Positions 9,625 through 20,465 of a stretch of 25,494 bases of DNA are shown here, in pieces; position 1 is the first letter of the stretch; each line of letters begins with the position of its first letter. Source of the DNA: Hydnum rufescens UP504 (lineage: Eukaryota; Basidiomycota; Agaricomycetes; Cantharellales; Hydnaceae); contig MU129235.1 in assembly GCA_014904985.1 (NCBI GenBank), forward strand, positions 1 through 25,494, written 5' to 3'. A program made the translations under genes and the position numbers. The notes beneath the pieces were generated by a model that was not told the DNA's origin, ran no database searches, and saw only the letters and a list, made by a program, of their open reading frames with translations.

Positions 9625-10445
9625 CTAGCACTCGAAAAATACCCAGTCCTCAATAATATGTGGACATGGGGGACAGAAATAATTTGGAATCACCACAGTG
9701 TCATGAGCCTTGCCCACATCCCCAGATCCAGATACTGGGGGTTCATCGATGTGCATTCCATCATCTGCAGGTGGAGGGTCAGGGGCATGGGTTGGTGAGG
9801 TGGGAAGCTTGTCCATGGTGTCTTCGTGAGCCTCATCAGTGTCCCTAGTTCCAGGCATTGGCAGTTCATCAACATCCATTCCATCCATTCCATCCATTCC
9901 ATCATCCACCAGTAGAGGGGTGGCAGCATGACTCAGCTGGGCAATGCAGGTTGCGGAGGTAGGAGAAGTGTCCATGAAGTCACTACCTCCCTCTGTTCAG
10001 GTGTGTTTGTATGAATGCAGATTGTCACACAGCCTAGCTTCATCTAACACATCAGACTCAGCTTCTTTACATTTCCCACCAGATCCACCCATCCAACAAT
10101 ACCACCAAGGGCCTTGCAGCAGTTGGTTTGCAATAGGCTGGGGGAAAGGGTTCAGAAGGCCAGAGAGGCTTCTCATGAGATCTCTCCTCTCTGGGACACT
10201 GACGTAGTCAAACAAGGTTTTGTGCTTCTGTTGATGATCAGACCAACAAGACCAAACCAAATTTCTTGGTAGTTTTTGAAAGCCTGGGGGATGTAAGCTT
10301 GTAGGGAGGCTAAAACTAGAATAGATCATGACTTACCTAGAGTCTCGACTTCCTCAGTACTGGTAGCACAGCATATGGAAACATGAACCATGCTTTCCCT
10401 TCCTCAGACATCTTCATCAGTGATGAGGGTGACAATGTAGGGATT
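9625..10445 (-). pseudogene. Unassigned minus-strand gene with acidic DDGM(D/H) repeats, broken by two TGA codons
   Basis: On the minus strand an exon from about 10433 to 10337 joins in frame, across a 53-bp intron at 10284-10336 (GTAAGT...CAG), to a long exon ending at 9625. The joined frame contains TGA at 10404-10406 and at 9997-9999 only, both plausible CGA to TGA changes. The first half is globular, with many Trp and Leu residues (KLPRNLVWSCWS; LLQGPWWYCWMGG). The second half is acidic and Pro-rich, with two diverged copies of a roughly 30-residue repeat that start at VDDGMDGMD and ADDGMHIDEP. A possible acceptor (CTAG) near 10434 suggests that an earlier exon existed. I do not recognise the family. 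The precise splice and the continuation of the frame past the stop support a real decayed gene. Confidence 0.62.
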
Positions 10446-10470
10446 CTAGTTTGTATCAGTCAATGTTTTT

Positions 10471-10674
10471 TTGCAATACAATGAGACATTCACATACATC
10501 AGCTTGAGTGTAAATATCTGTGATGTGTACTTGGGTGGCTGTGAACCAAGCAAGAAGGTGGATGATCCCAATGCTGAACATAGTATCTATGTCACCATGC
10601 CAATTCAAGGCCTTGAATCCAGGATCAACACTGAGTATTCCCGATGTTACAATATACTTGTGTCGTATGGTTGA
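10471..10674 (+). other. Open frame of uncertain strand between two remnants
   Basis: A 67-codon plus-strand frame begins with ATG and has a residue mix that looks protein-like (CDVYLGGCEPSKKVDDPN; YVTMPIQGLESRINTEYS). The opposite strand is also open over 10456-10794 but gives a hydrophobic translation, which is often a shadow. No splice sites or relatives in the window decide the question. It may be a single exon of a lost gene or chance. Confidence 0.25.
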
Positions 10675-10900
10675 CATGACGCAATGCAGGAATGATTGAC
10701 TGTGAAAATTTAGTGGAAGTATCAAAGGAACAAGGTTTGGCACTGTAGGTCTAATTGTTAGGACACAGATGAATGTTTTGAAAAAGAAAGACACTTAATG
10801 GTTGGTTAGATTTCAATTATGAAGGTAGTCAGGGCCTGTGCAACCAACAATCGACAAAGACAGTACCAGTGAGATGTAAACTTGTTGTTAGAGCTTTTGA

Positions 10901-11987
10901 TTGACATGTAGAAAGGGTTCTTGGGGTCTGCCAAAATACTCCAATCCTGCTGTTTCAATGGTGACTACTGGCCAGTCCAATGGTGCACTGTGTGATTCCC
11001 CTGGTGGAGTGGATCGTCCTGAGACATGTCAGGGGTTTGGCAGCCAGCTCAAGGGCAGTCAGGGTGACTCCACCATAGGGTCATTTTGTTGCCTTGCTGA
11101 AGAAGGTCAAGCCATGACATGGGATGAAAATGGTGTTCTTATGCCATCTCCATCACCAACTGGACTGGTAGACTGGGCCTCCCTCCACAAGGATGAGCTC
11201 TCAAGGCATGTGATTCAGAATATGCATGTGTATACTGATTTTTGCATCTCACTGCTCTGCATTCATGCTGATTTCTGTTCCAGGTTGAGGGAATTGGGTG
11301 CATAGTTTCGATAGATATGAATGGTCATTAGCATATACAAACAGTCACTGTCCATTCCAGTTCTTTGGTCGTTGGGAACATGGAAGGACTACCAATGATA
11401 TATACATGCTGGCACAGTATGGCCCTGAAGACACTGTACTTAAAGAACCTCCTGGAATGATGCCCCAGGACTTCACCCACATCCCCATGACTTACAATAA
11501 ATCTGCTCCATACCAACCTTACATCCAACAACTGCCCAGTGATCCCAAGCCCTTTTCAACAGAGCTTGTGCTCAAAACTTCTAGTGGCTACCTCCTATTG
11601 TCACCTTACTGCAAGAATGTTACATATTTCCTGGAAAAAAACAGAGCTCTGTACATGGATTGGAAATTAGTTGCTGAGTCACTTGGTATCCCTGTTGGCA
11701 AAGACCTTGTGCCTTGTCTACCCCCATCCAGTGCTTCCCTTGATACTCCCTGTTCTTTGTCTGTGCATCACACACAAGCTGTTTATGACAATCTCCGATG
11801 TGCATATGAATTTGGAGGCTATGCCCATTTACTGGCTTGCCAATGTGTCCGGCAAGTCACCTGTACACTTGGAGTGTCACCCACCAAAATGGGTGTGGAT
11901 GAAACCCTTATTGGCACCATTTTTGCATATCCAGTGTCGCAGGCTGATTCGCAGTGGTTAGAGGAATTACTGGAGGATGGGTCCTGA
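10901..11987 (+). pseudogene. Unassigned two-part gene remnant
   Basis: A first frame (10901 to about 11227) encodes a Gly/Ser/Pro-containing segment ending in VDWASLHKDELSRHV. Candidate splice donors follow at 11210 and 11228, and a strong acceptor (TTCCAG) ends at 11283. The second frame, about 11292-11987, is open for 229 codons and looks globular: CPFQFFGRWEHGRT, YMLAQYGPEDTVLKEPPG, LYMDWKLVAESLGIPVGK and a Cys/His-containing stretch near 11830. The obvious splice gives the wrong phase for the second frame, so an indel or an unseen exon separates the parts. It ends at TGA 11985-11987, which could be natural or another CGA to TGA change. The function is unknown. Confidence 0.45.
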
Positions 11988-12438
11988 CCTTTGGTGTAGT
12001 CAAAGGTCCAATGCAGTCAGGGGTTAGGAGCATCAAAGAGTTGCCAGAAGGGGTGTGGTGGCTGCTCCAGAAGGCAGAGTCCTCCCTACTAGTCGGCATA
12101 TTGTCCATGTTGAACACTGTCTGGCACATATCCTGCATCCAAACCCTGGCAAGCTTGACCCCCCAGTGGATATCCTGGAAATAGACTTCCAGGAAGTCAC
12201 GAGCCTTTGGAACAATGCCTCCTCCACAAACTCTTTCCTGACCCATAGTCAGTGAAGCTGGACCTGAGAATGATTGCAACAATCTGACATATCCTGGGAA
12301 GTGGTCCATTTCCTCCAAGTGCAACTGAAGTGGAAATTGCTTCTCAAATTGATCAGTTATCCCTCAAGATAGCAATCCTTCCACACACATTCTTCTGTAC
12401 CAATCAATGATTCAGGTGAATGATCACAGAGGATCTAT
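11988..12438. other. Segment with competing open frames on both strands, unassigned
   Basis: The minus strand is open from 12324 to 11908, with a protein-like N-terminal half (VRLLQSFSGPASLTMGQE; DFLEVYFQDIHWGVKLAR). The plus strand has shorter frames over the same bases (HIVHVEHCLAHILHPNPG, about 12093-12146). I cannot decide between them: there is no motif, splice pair or relative in the window. The minus-strand version is slightly favoured by its length. Confidence 0.25.
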
Positions 12439-12864
12439 ATGCCAAATTCTGGGATCAGTCCTCTGAGGGCCTACCTTATCGATGACAACTCTGACATATT
12501 ATCATATGATTCAACTCCCAGTGATGCTGTGGTCAAGTCCACTAGGGCGGCCAAGATAGGAGAGAGACAAAAGCAGAAACGAGTAGAAGCTGAGGCAATC
12601 AACGAAGCCGCCCAGCTGCTTTCCAAGGCACAGAAAGGTGATTGGGAAGCCAAAGCTGAGATTATTTGGAGGATCAATGCTGAGCATGGCAGAAAGAATG
12701 GGGTGAGGTTGAGAGATGGCAAGCCACCTGCAAGTCCTGGAGTAGTCTATTTGTGGCAACATTTCATAAACCTAGACAATGTTGAATTGAACAATCAGAA
12801 GCATGAAAAGAGATTAAGCCGGCAAACTGCAGAGATTGCAGAGGTGAAGCTCAGGTCAGGCTAG
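12439..12864 (+). CDS. Hypothetical basic, charged helical protein or fragment (141 aa)
   Basis: ATG at 12439 opens an uninterrupted 141-codon frame ending at TAG 12862-12864. Residues about 30-75 are rich in Arg, Lys, Glu, Ala and Gln (RAAKIGERQKQKRVEAEAIN) and likely form an amphipathic or coiled-coil helix. A second charged helix closes the protein (NQKHEKRLSRQTAEIAEVK). Between them is a WRINAEHGRKNGVRLRDGKP segment. There is no signal peptide or membrane segment. It is one of the few frames in the window without a break, so it may be an intact small gene or an exon. The family is not recognised. Confidence 0.4.
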   Translation: MPNSGISPLRAYLIDDNSDILSYDSTPSDAVVKSTRAAKIGERQKQKRVEAEAINEAAQLLSKAQKGDWEAKAEIIWRINAEHGRKNGVRLRDGKPPASPGVVYLWQHFINLDNVELNNQKHEKRLSRQTAEIAEVKLRSG

Positions 12865-13127
12865 TGAAGACCCCAGCAGGAGATGCCCAGGAAATGAATG
12901 CATTGCTCCCTGACTCAGGACTCAGGTGCAGATACAGCACCCAACCCCTGCACCTGCTTGTTCTCCCCCTCCACCCGTCCTCTCCAGATCTGTGATTGTG
13001 AATGGGCACCCCACGGCCATAATCATGACCTCACACACTTTTCTCCTGGTCCAATCAATCATATGGCTCTTTACCTTCCTCACACTATTTTTCTCATTCT
13101 CATTCTCTCCCCCATGATTCCCTTGAT

Positions 13128-13960
13128 CCTTATTCTCATTCCCATTCCTATTCCTGTTCTGTTCCTGTTCCTGTTCCCATTCCCATTCCATTCCCATTCC
13201 CATTCCCATTCCATTCCTGTTCCTGTTCCATTCCATTCCCATTCCTGTTCCTGTTCCATTCCATTCCCATTCCATTCTGTTCCTGTTCCCATTCCATTCC
13301 CATTCCATTCCTGTTCCTGTTCCCATTCCTGTTCCTGTTCCATTCCCATTCCATTCCCATTCCTGTTCCTGTTCCCATTCCCATTCCTGTTCCCATTCCC
13401 ATTCCATTCCATTCCTGTTCCTGTTCCCATTCCCGTTCCTGTTCCATTCCCATTCCAATTCCCATTCCTGTTCCATTCCCATTCCCATTCCTGTTCCATT
13501 CCATTCCATTCTCACATTCTGTCCATCCATTCCCATTCCCATTCATTCCATTCCATTCCCCATCCCATTTCCCAATTCCATTCCCATTCCCATTCCCATT
13601 CCCATTCCCATTCCCATATCCTTTCCATTCCCATTCCATTCCCTTCCCATTCCTGTTCCCATTCCCATTCATTCATTCCATTCCCATTCCTGTTCCCATT
13701 CCCTCCTGTTCCATTCCCGTTCTGTTCCATTTCCCGTCTGTTTCCCTTCGTCTGTTCCCATTCCGTTCCTGTTCCATTCCGTTCCCTGTTCATTCCGTTC
13801 CTGTTTCCCATTCCCTTCCTGTTCATTCCCGTTCCTGTTCCCATTCCCGTTCCTGTTCCCATTCCGTTCCTGTTCCCATTCCTGTTCCTGTTCCCATTCC
13901 GTTCCTGTTCCATTCCCGTTCTGTTCCCATTCCGTTCCCTCCCATTCCCACCATTCTCAT
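13128..13960. repeat. Hexamer-derived microsatellite (CCCATT / CCTGTT / CCCGTT, with 5-bp variants)
   Basis: About 830 bases are built almost entirely from CCCATT, CCTGTT and the shortened CCATT, with CCCGTT and CCGTT variants concentrated at 13690-13940. On the plus strand each unit has a single purine. Because 5- and 6-base units are mixed, all frames wander, and the array generates long spurious open frames on both strands (Pro/Phe/His/Ser-rich on plus, Gly/Asn/Met/Glu-rich on minus). The left flank (about 13080-13127) grades from CATTCTCATTCTC-type sequence. It has no telomere-like TTAGGG units. Confidence 0.97.
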
Positions 13961-14879
13961 TCCATGCTGTGCCCATTCTCCCTCCCAGATTCTCATCTTC
14001 CCCAATTGCCACTGTCCTTCCCCATCCCTATTCATTCCTGTTCTCATCGCTCCCTTCCATCACTCTCATTGTCCCAGGGTTCCCCACAATTCTTCTGAGC
14101 TCCATTCTCCCAGCATGGTGCTCCACTGTCCCTCTGTTACTCCTTCAGCTCCAAGCCTGCACCAGCAAGCCAATACCAACCGGTCCCAGGGCACTTCCAG
14201 ACCCTTTGAACCCTTAGGTCTATTCCACCAACTGGCCCAAGGCACAATGGATCCTATCGCTGATCGAACTTGGATCCTTCGAACCACAAGCTTACCAGGA
14301 GCCTAGAACATCTAGTCCAAGGGAATTAACTACTGGAGAAGCCTCTGAAGTGACTTCTATGTCTATGAAATCAAAATGGTGAGGGTTATCATGATCCCTA
14401 TAGAGTTAGAGCAAGGTATTAACACTCTATAGGTCATATACATTTAAGAATGGCTCAAGGGACTCCTGTGGTACATCACCCTTGAATACACCCTTGTTAC
14501 AGGCAAGAGGGGGGTGCAAACTTCCCTGAACTTTAAGGAGTCCACTCTGCCAGTCCCATCTGCTGTGGGGACATTGATTACACACCCTTCCCTGTGAAAG
14601 CATCAAACTCTACAGCTCCCCCAGTAGAGGCACCCATTGTCATCTGCTGAGCCATTTTGAATGAGTTCCATTGGGTCAATGGTTCTACATCGAGTGGGGG
14701 CCACTGACGGTGGGCCAGAGCAACATCAAAGATATTGTGAATGGTCTCATGATGGAGTTTACCCATTGAGGAGTCCTTGGGATCTGCTGTATGAGACAAA
14801 AACACATTGCAGGTCAGCCCTACCTTTGCTCCTTGTATTTCAAGACTGAATCACAGAGGGACAGTGTTCTTGCAACTTC
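13961..14879. other. Unassigned stretch, possible minus-strand remnant, with a small hairpin
   Basis: No gene can be named. A minus-strand frame at 14805-14578 is open and protein-like (ETIHNIFDVALAHRQWPPL), and reading frames continue in pieces to about 14330 with frame changes, so a badly decayed minus-strand gene is possible. The plus strand from 14115 to 14304 is also open and Ser/Pro-rich. CCTATAGAGT at 14397-14406 and ACTCTATAGG at 14424-14433 form a perfect 10-bp inverted repeat. Confidence 0.35.
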
Positions 14880-15493
14880 TCACAGGAGATGAACAAGAAC
14901 AGGTTCAAGAATCTGAAGACATCCACAGCCAATGTGGTAGCACACCCATACATTGCCCCAGTGGACCTGTTGTATGTTGATGAGGTTTATGCATGTGCTG
15001 GTAGCAAGCTGGAACACAATGCTCTCCTTGCTTGTGGCCCTCCACCTATAAAGACTCCAGAGGACTTTAAAATGGAGTTTCTTGATTATGTCCAACATCC
15101 TCCTCATCTACCTGAAGCCATCACTTAATATCCTCCACCGATTTTCCTGCTTGAAAACAGGATATGCAAATGATTAAATTCACAACTGTATGGCTCATGA
15201 ACAGGATAGAACAAATCCATGATGTTCCTATTGACCTCAAGTGGCTGGAAATCTTTCTCCATATCCATGTGTGCACTGGATTCAAGCAGGCATTCATTGC
15301 TCCAATCTGGCCAAACACCAGCCAAGTCAACACCATCATCCACCAGATTGCAAGGTGGGCAGAAACTGATGGATTGAAACAGGGTGAGAACTGTTTGGAG
15401 CTTTGGGAGACACTTGGATTCACTCTCCATAAATGTTGGAGATTGACACTCAAGGTGGATTTACCTGAACCCTTTTTCTTGAAAGATCCATGA
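14880..15493 (+). pseudogene. Unassigned gene fragment in two frames
   Basis: A first frame (14889-15128) has protein-like content (HPYIAPVDLLYVDEVYACAG) and ends at TAA 15126-15128. A second, about 15164-15493, is open for 109 codons (DVPIDLKWLEIFLHIHVCTG; EHG-free, with LKQGENCLELWETLGFTLHK near the end) and follows a good acceptor (AAACAG, ending at about 15160). A donor that would join them is not obvious. Opposite-strand frames over the same bases are interpreted as shadows. The family is not recognised, and it is not clearly part of copy 2 of the family downstream. Confidence 0.4.
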
Positions 15494-15631
15494 GAGGAAA
15501 CAGCTCCTGGTATTATTCATTCAAAAACCATACCCCACACTACCATTTATTGATTTTCTTGTGCAGTTTGTACTCTGAAAATGTAATGGTTTTGGATATT
15601 ACTGATTGACTTTCTTGACACCCAATTCCAG
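15494..15631. other. Short non-coding spacer
   Basis: AT-rich sequence between the fragment ending at 15493 and the Ser-rich frame at 15632; no feature seen. Confidence 0.4.
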
Positions 15632-18600
15632 ATGTGTTTTTTTCTCACTTCCTTCCCACATGGAACACACCTTGAGTCCAGTGCTGAACGTTCAGCTTCA
15701 CCAACATTTGGTGTCCTCTCTTGCATCCTTGTGGAGCAATCTTGTGGCCCATTGCTATCACAAGCATCAATTTCATCTCATTCACATATTCATAAGTTAA
15801 AGTCAGTTGAATCCAGTTCTTAATGTCACTCTAACAACCTTATGGTGCTTTCTGTATCAAACTTTCATCCACTCTGGTACTGGTTGTCGACACATTCAGA
15901 CATCCAGTCTCCTGTCTGGCATCCCTTGGGAACACCATCCTTGTTGAGCTCAGTGCTGGAGGTCAGCATTCTCTGACCTCTGGTATCCTGTCTGACAGTA
16001 TCCATCAACATGGTTAGAACACAGGCCCACCCTGAATTATTAGATTCATCACAATCATCCACCAAGTGCCCATGCCCCTCTATGAAATGTTCCTCATCTA
16101 ATCCAAAGCCACCCTCACCTAAAGCTAAATGCCCTCTATCAAAAGCGAAAGTTCTTTCATCCAAAGGAACACCGGCTTCCTCTAGTGCAAAGACAGCTTC
16201 AAATGCACCAGCCTCTTCCTCCCCAGCAGTACCATCCAAGGCCTCAGATCCTCTACAGGCTGTTGCCAAGGCTCTGACATTTGCACCTACCAGCAGACAA
16301 ACACTCATCTCTGTCAACATTCATTCTCATATCTCCACAAACCCACCCTCAAAGGTCTCCACATCCTCTGCCCAGCATATTCTACCCTCATCTTTGCCCA
16401 ACTTGCCAAATCCCCTGGATATTACATCCACAAAGAAAGACCATGCCCTCACATCTGCTGATGTATTAGCATTGCTTGATCAAGGCCGGAAACTATCCCA
16501 CCAACTTCCTCTGAATGTCCCTGAATGGGATCAGAAGGACGATAGGGCTACATGTCTCTGGGATGTGAGACACCCAGAGACTATACCTTTGTCCTTCATA
16601 GGTGGTGGTGAAGACCGTGATGAGGACTGGGAGAATCTGGATCCAGTTCTTAATCATGTGCTCCATGTGGACATACCAATGGATGTACTTGTGAAAGGCA
16701 TCAGGAGAGGATCCAGTGGTACTCTTGGGATTATAGAGGGGCTCACCTTCTTTGTTGAAAAGCATGGCTTGAATCCAGTCTACTTTGGAACCAAGTTACA
16801 ACATCTTGTGGAGGCCCTGGAAGTGTGAATTAAGTGAGTAGTTTATTGGAGATTATATCTACACTGTTGCTTATTATCCAGTACTCCAGACTAGAGACCA
16901 CCAATGTGACGAGTGATAAAATTATGGCTTGGGAAGTCACCCCACCCTCTGGTCCGGGTTTCAGTTTGCAGGATGGATGGTCCCCTGAGTCCCCAGTTGA
17001 CCACTCCATCCCCATTCACTGACCATTGCTGGAACCCCCTGACCACCCTAGGGTGAAAGACTCTGGAGGACATCAAGACCATGATTCTGATGAATCGAAC
17101 CCTGATTGGCCATCACCCCCTTCCCAGTCTCAAAAATCTCAACACCAAATGGCATCATTTGATGATTCACTTGATGATTGCAATGAGGATGATGATCATA
17201 GTGATGAAGGCAGCAAGGATGGAGATGATACTGCAGACATACAATGTCGAAGGCTCAAATTCTGGAATGATGAAATCAACAAAGTTGTAGAAATGTTCTG
17301 CCAGTTTGAAGAGACAAAAGTTAAACCATGTGCCCAGCACCTGGGTTGTACCATCACATGCTTGATGAGAATTGGGAAATGGTTGCTGAATACAAGTGAG
17401 CACTGACAGCACAGGAATCCTTGGAATGCATACCTCAACCTTCTCAAAGGTTTGTGATCTTGATGTCACAAGTTCCCTTTGTTTCTCATTCTGATCTCTG
17501 CAACATAGAGAAAGATGAGTTTGTGTTGAAGTCAGAAGCATGCAACTCATACGCAAAACTCAAAAATTATATGGGCAGCAGAGATGGAGTGTTTGACATC
17601 TGAACTTCATGGGAGGAAGACTGCAGTAGGAAAGAAGAAAGGAGAATCAGGAGGGGATGTGGCGAAGCTCATGGAACAGACACAGCACTGGTGGAATGTG
17701 GATGGCAAAATTTTGCTGAACACCAGCATCCATACCTTCTACATGATGGTCTCTGATATGGCATCTTCATCAGCTGCTCATAGTCAGAATACCTCCTCTA
17801 TGAACTCACCCCAAATGGAATTGTGGTACAAGTCTCACTTTGACCCCACCCAGCACATTGGTGATGTCTACAAGTACATTCTTGCTCAGCAACTATGGTT
17901 GAAGGAGGTTGAGGCTTTGGAAGAAGGAGAGTCACACTGGTGGTGTATAATGGAAACACAAGACATGCACCACACAAAAGCTGCTTGTGCACAGAGAATG
18001 CACAAGCTCCTGGGCCCCTATATGCTGGCAAAGGTCAAAGTAATGAAGTGGATGGAGATACCAAAGTTGTTGAGGCTTAATCAACTTCAGTTGGAGGGGC
18101 TTCCTACTGTGGATGAATTTCCACTCTTAGGGAGTTGGATAGCTGATAAGTACCAAACATCTCACTGGAACAAGATGTATGAGGCCTTCACTTGTCCTGA
18201 AGATTGTCAGATCTGCCTAGAAGAACTCCCAGAGTCTCATCTTGACTCTGATGAGTCCATGTTGCCAGTCATGATTGATCACCATGGGCGAGTCCAGCAT
18301 ACCATCAGGAGTGTAGATCATGCTAGAGCTTCAAATGACTGGTCTGGGGGTGCCACACTGGGGGGAGAAGGAATCAACAGTCCAGTTCTGGATGAAGTCC
18401 AGGAGGAGAATGTGGAGAGCACAATGGGGAAATGGAAGTATAGTGAATTGGGTAGAAGTTGGGACTCTACAGGAATTGGGCCTGGTCATGTGGCTGAGGA
18501 TGCTGGGGAGCATGACAGTGATGTAGAGGAGGATGAGAGGCCAGTGAGAAGGAGAAGGAAGTTATGACTCCCAAGAAGATCAACATCTACAATTCCAGAC

Positions 18601-19033
18601 AAACTTGACAAGTCGCCAACTCCTCTTTCTCCCAACTCGCTCATCCATGCTCAGGCTAACCAGAGCCCTCCACCTTTTCTCATGACAACTTCTGCATCAA
18701 GCCATGTAGGAGCCACAGTACCTTTGGTTAACAGCCGGGTCACACAACTACATAGGATGCCAACATATTCAATGAACTCAGGGGCAGGCTGGTCAGCCAT
18801 ATGGCTTTACCTCAAAAGGAGTACCATTTTGACAAATTTTCATGGCCAGAGAGGGTGAAATTGGGGTTGATGTCAAATGATGATCAAAAACTGAATTTTG
18901 ACCTTGGATTGATGGGTTTGACATCAAATTTGACATCAACCATTGTCAACAGCCTGAAGATGAAGGACTTCTCAAATATTCAGTACAACCCCATGGCTGT
19001 GCATTATGCACAACTAAGGGTGACAGCTCAGTA
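15632..19033 (+). pseudogene. Unassigned fungal repeat-associated protein family, copy 2
   Basis: The clearest exon starts at ATG 16010, but the same frame continues upstream to about 15632 through a TAA (15821-15823) and a TGA near 15969. The N-terminus is a Ser/Pro/Lys low-complexity region (about 16060-16250). Then comes a conserved-looking segment (DVLALLDQGRKLSHQLPLN; GLTFFVEKHGLNPVYFG). A 59-bp intron at 16823-16881 joins in phase to an acidic exon, and a second 59-bp intron at 17450-17508 also joins in phase. TGA codons interrupt at 17020-17022, 17404-17406 and 18565-18567; a frame change lies near 17575-17605. The core (about 17240-18200) is paralogous to the gene at 3082-5600. RNPWNAYLNLL near 17413 aligns with the AWNVFQSS segment of copy 1. 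After the TGA at 18565 the frame continues into a Ser/Thr/Pro-rich tail and, after another frame change near 18800, to TAG 19032-19034. The function is unknown. Confidence 0.72.
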
Positions 19034-19269
19034 GCTTTGCTCAATCAGATGAAAGAGATCACATAGTACATTGAGTACCACATCAAAATACAGGTGGGTG
19101 GACCAGGTATAGTTCAATGGGTGGCATGCATGGTAGATTGACCATGAATATACTAGTACATAGGGAAGGAATGATGGAAGAATTTGAAAGAGTGGCAGAA
19201 AGGGGCACAGGTTTGGATGGTAAGAGGAATCAAACAAGCCTAATAATGCTTGAAACAGCAAATATTTGA

Positions 19270-20465
19270 GCATCCCTGGTGGTGGTGAGGGAAGGTGAGG
19301 GGATGATGAGGAACAGTGTGGCCAGATGTTCTCAGAATACACTGAATGTAGGTGTGTTGAAAAGCTGTGATTTGGGCGCACAGAATGCACCCACACACAG
19401 CCTCAGCAACAACACCTAGCCCCCAGGGGGGGCACATGAACCCAAAATGGAAGATTGAGGATAGTGCAGTGGAAAGGGGTCGGTTTGTCGTTTAAATATG
19501 CTTGATGGATTCAGACAAATGAGACGAAGTGATTGACCTCAAGAACATCAAAATTGGCCACAATTTGACCCCCCAGGTGATGTTGAGTGGGAGATGAGGG
19601 GAAGATGAGGAACAGTGAGGCCAGATGTTCTCAGAATACACTGGAAGTAGGTGTGTTGAAAAGCTGTGATTTGGGCACACATAATGCACCCACACACAGC
19701 CTGAGAAACAACACCTAGCCCCCAGGGGGGGCACATGAACCCAAAATGGAAGATTGAGGATAGCACAGTGGAAAGTGGTCGGTTCATCGCATAAATATGC
19801 TCGATGGATTCGGACGAATGAGACGAATTGATTACCCAAGAATGTCAAAATTGGCCACAATTTGACCCCCCCAGGTGATGTTGAGTGGGAGATGAGAGGA
19901 AGATGAGGAGCTGTGAGGCCAGATGTTCTCAGAATACACTGGAAGTAGGTGTGTTGAAAAGCTGTGATTTGGGCGCACAGAATGCACCCACACACAGCCT
20001 CAGCAACAACACCTAGCCCCCAGGAGGGGCACATGAACCCAAAATGGAAGATTGAGGATAGTGCAGTGGAAAGTTGTCAGTTCATCGTGTAAATATGCTC
20101 GACGGATTTGGATGAATGAGACAAATAAATGGAGCCTGAGAACACCAAAATCAGCCATGATTTGACCCCCCCAGGTGATGTTGAGTGGGAGATGAGGGGA
20201 AGATGAGGAACTGTGAGGCCAGAAGTTCTCAGAAAACACTGAAAGTAGGTGTGTTGAAAGGCTGTGATTTGGGCACACAGAATGCACCCACACACAACCT
20301 GAGAAACGACACCTAGCCCCCAGGAGGAGCATATGAACCCAAACAGGAAGAGTGAGGATAGTGATGTGACATGAATCAGGTGGTGTATTCTCTTGAAGTA
20401 GGCTTGTTGGAGAGCTGAGATTTGGGCACAGATACTGTGCCCACACTCAGCCTATCCAACAAAGC
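19270..20465. repeat. Tandem array of about 299-bp units, left arm (3 good copies plus 1 diverged)
   Basis: The marker GCACATGAACCCAAAATGG recurs near 19426, 19727 and 20027, and a diverged form (GCATATGAACCCAAACAGG) near 20328. Units begin around CCCCAGGTGATGTTGAGTGG. Each unit contains GTAGGTGTGTTGAAAAGCTG followed by GATTTGGGC(G/A)CACA and a CCCACACACAGCCT block. Bases 20390-20480 are a further, strongly diverged half unit (GTAGGCTTGTTGGAGAGCTG). The first unit starts almost exactly at a unit boundary. Confidence 0.95.

Noticed and set aside
13128..13960. Telomeric or subtelomeric repeat
   Set aside because: The unit is CCCGTT-derived and lacks TTAGGG or its complement; unique sequence continues on both sides.
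13080..14012. Overlapping minus-strand Gly/Asn/Met/Glu-repeat frames
   Set aside because: Same microsatellite read in reverse; three overlapping frames of similar quality show that openness is not evidence of coding.
12898..14217. 439-codon plus-strand open frame, the longest in the window
   Set aside because: It is a translation of the hexamer microsatellite (Pro/Phe/His/Ser runs); the mixed 5- and 6-base units leave several frames on both strands open by composition.
16823..16881. TGA at 16826-16828 as another premature stop
   Set aside because: It lies just inside a 59-bp GT-AG intron that joins the flanking exons in phase, so it is intronic in the preferred model.
333..18567. TGA as a recoded sense codon
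   Set aside because: Frames also contain frameshifts, deletions and occasional TAG or TAA, and nuclear TGA recoding is not expected in mushroom-forming fungi; CpG decay explains the bias.
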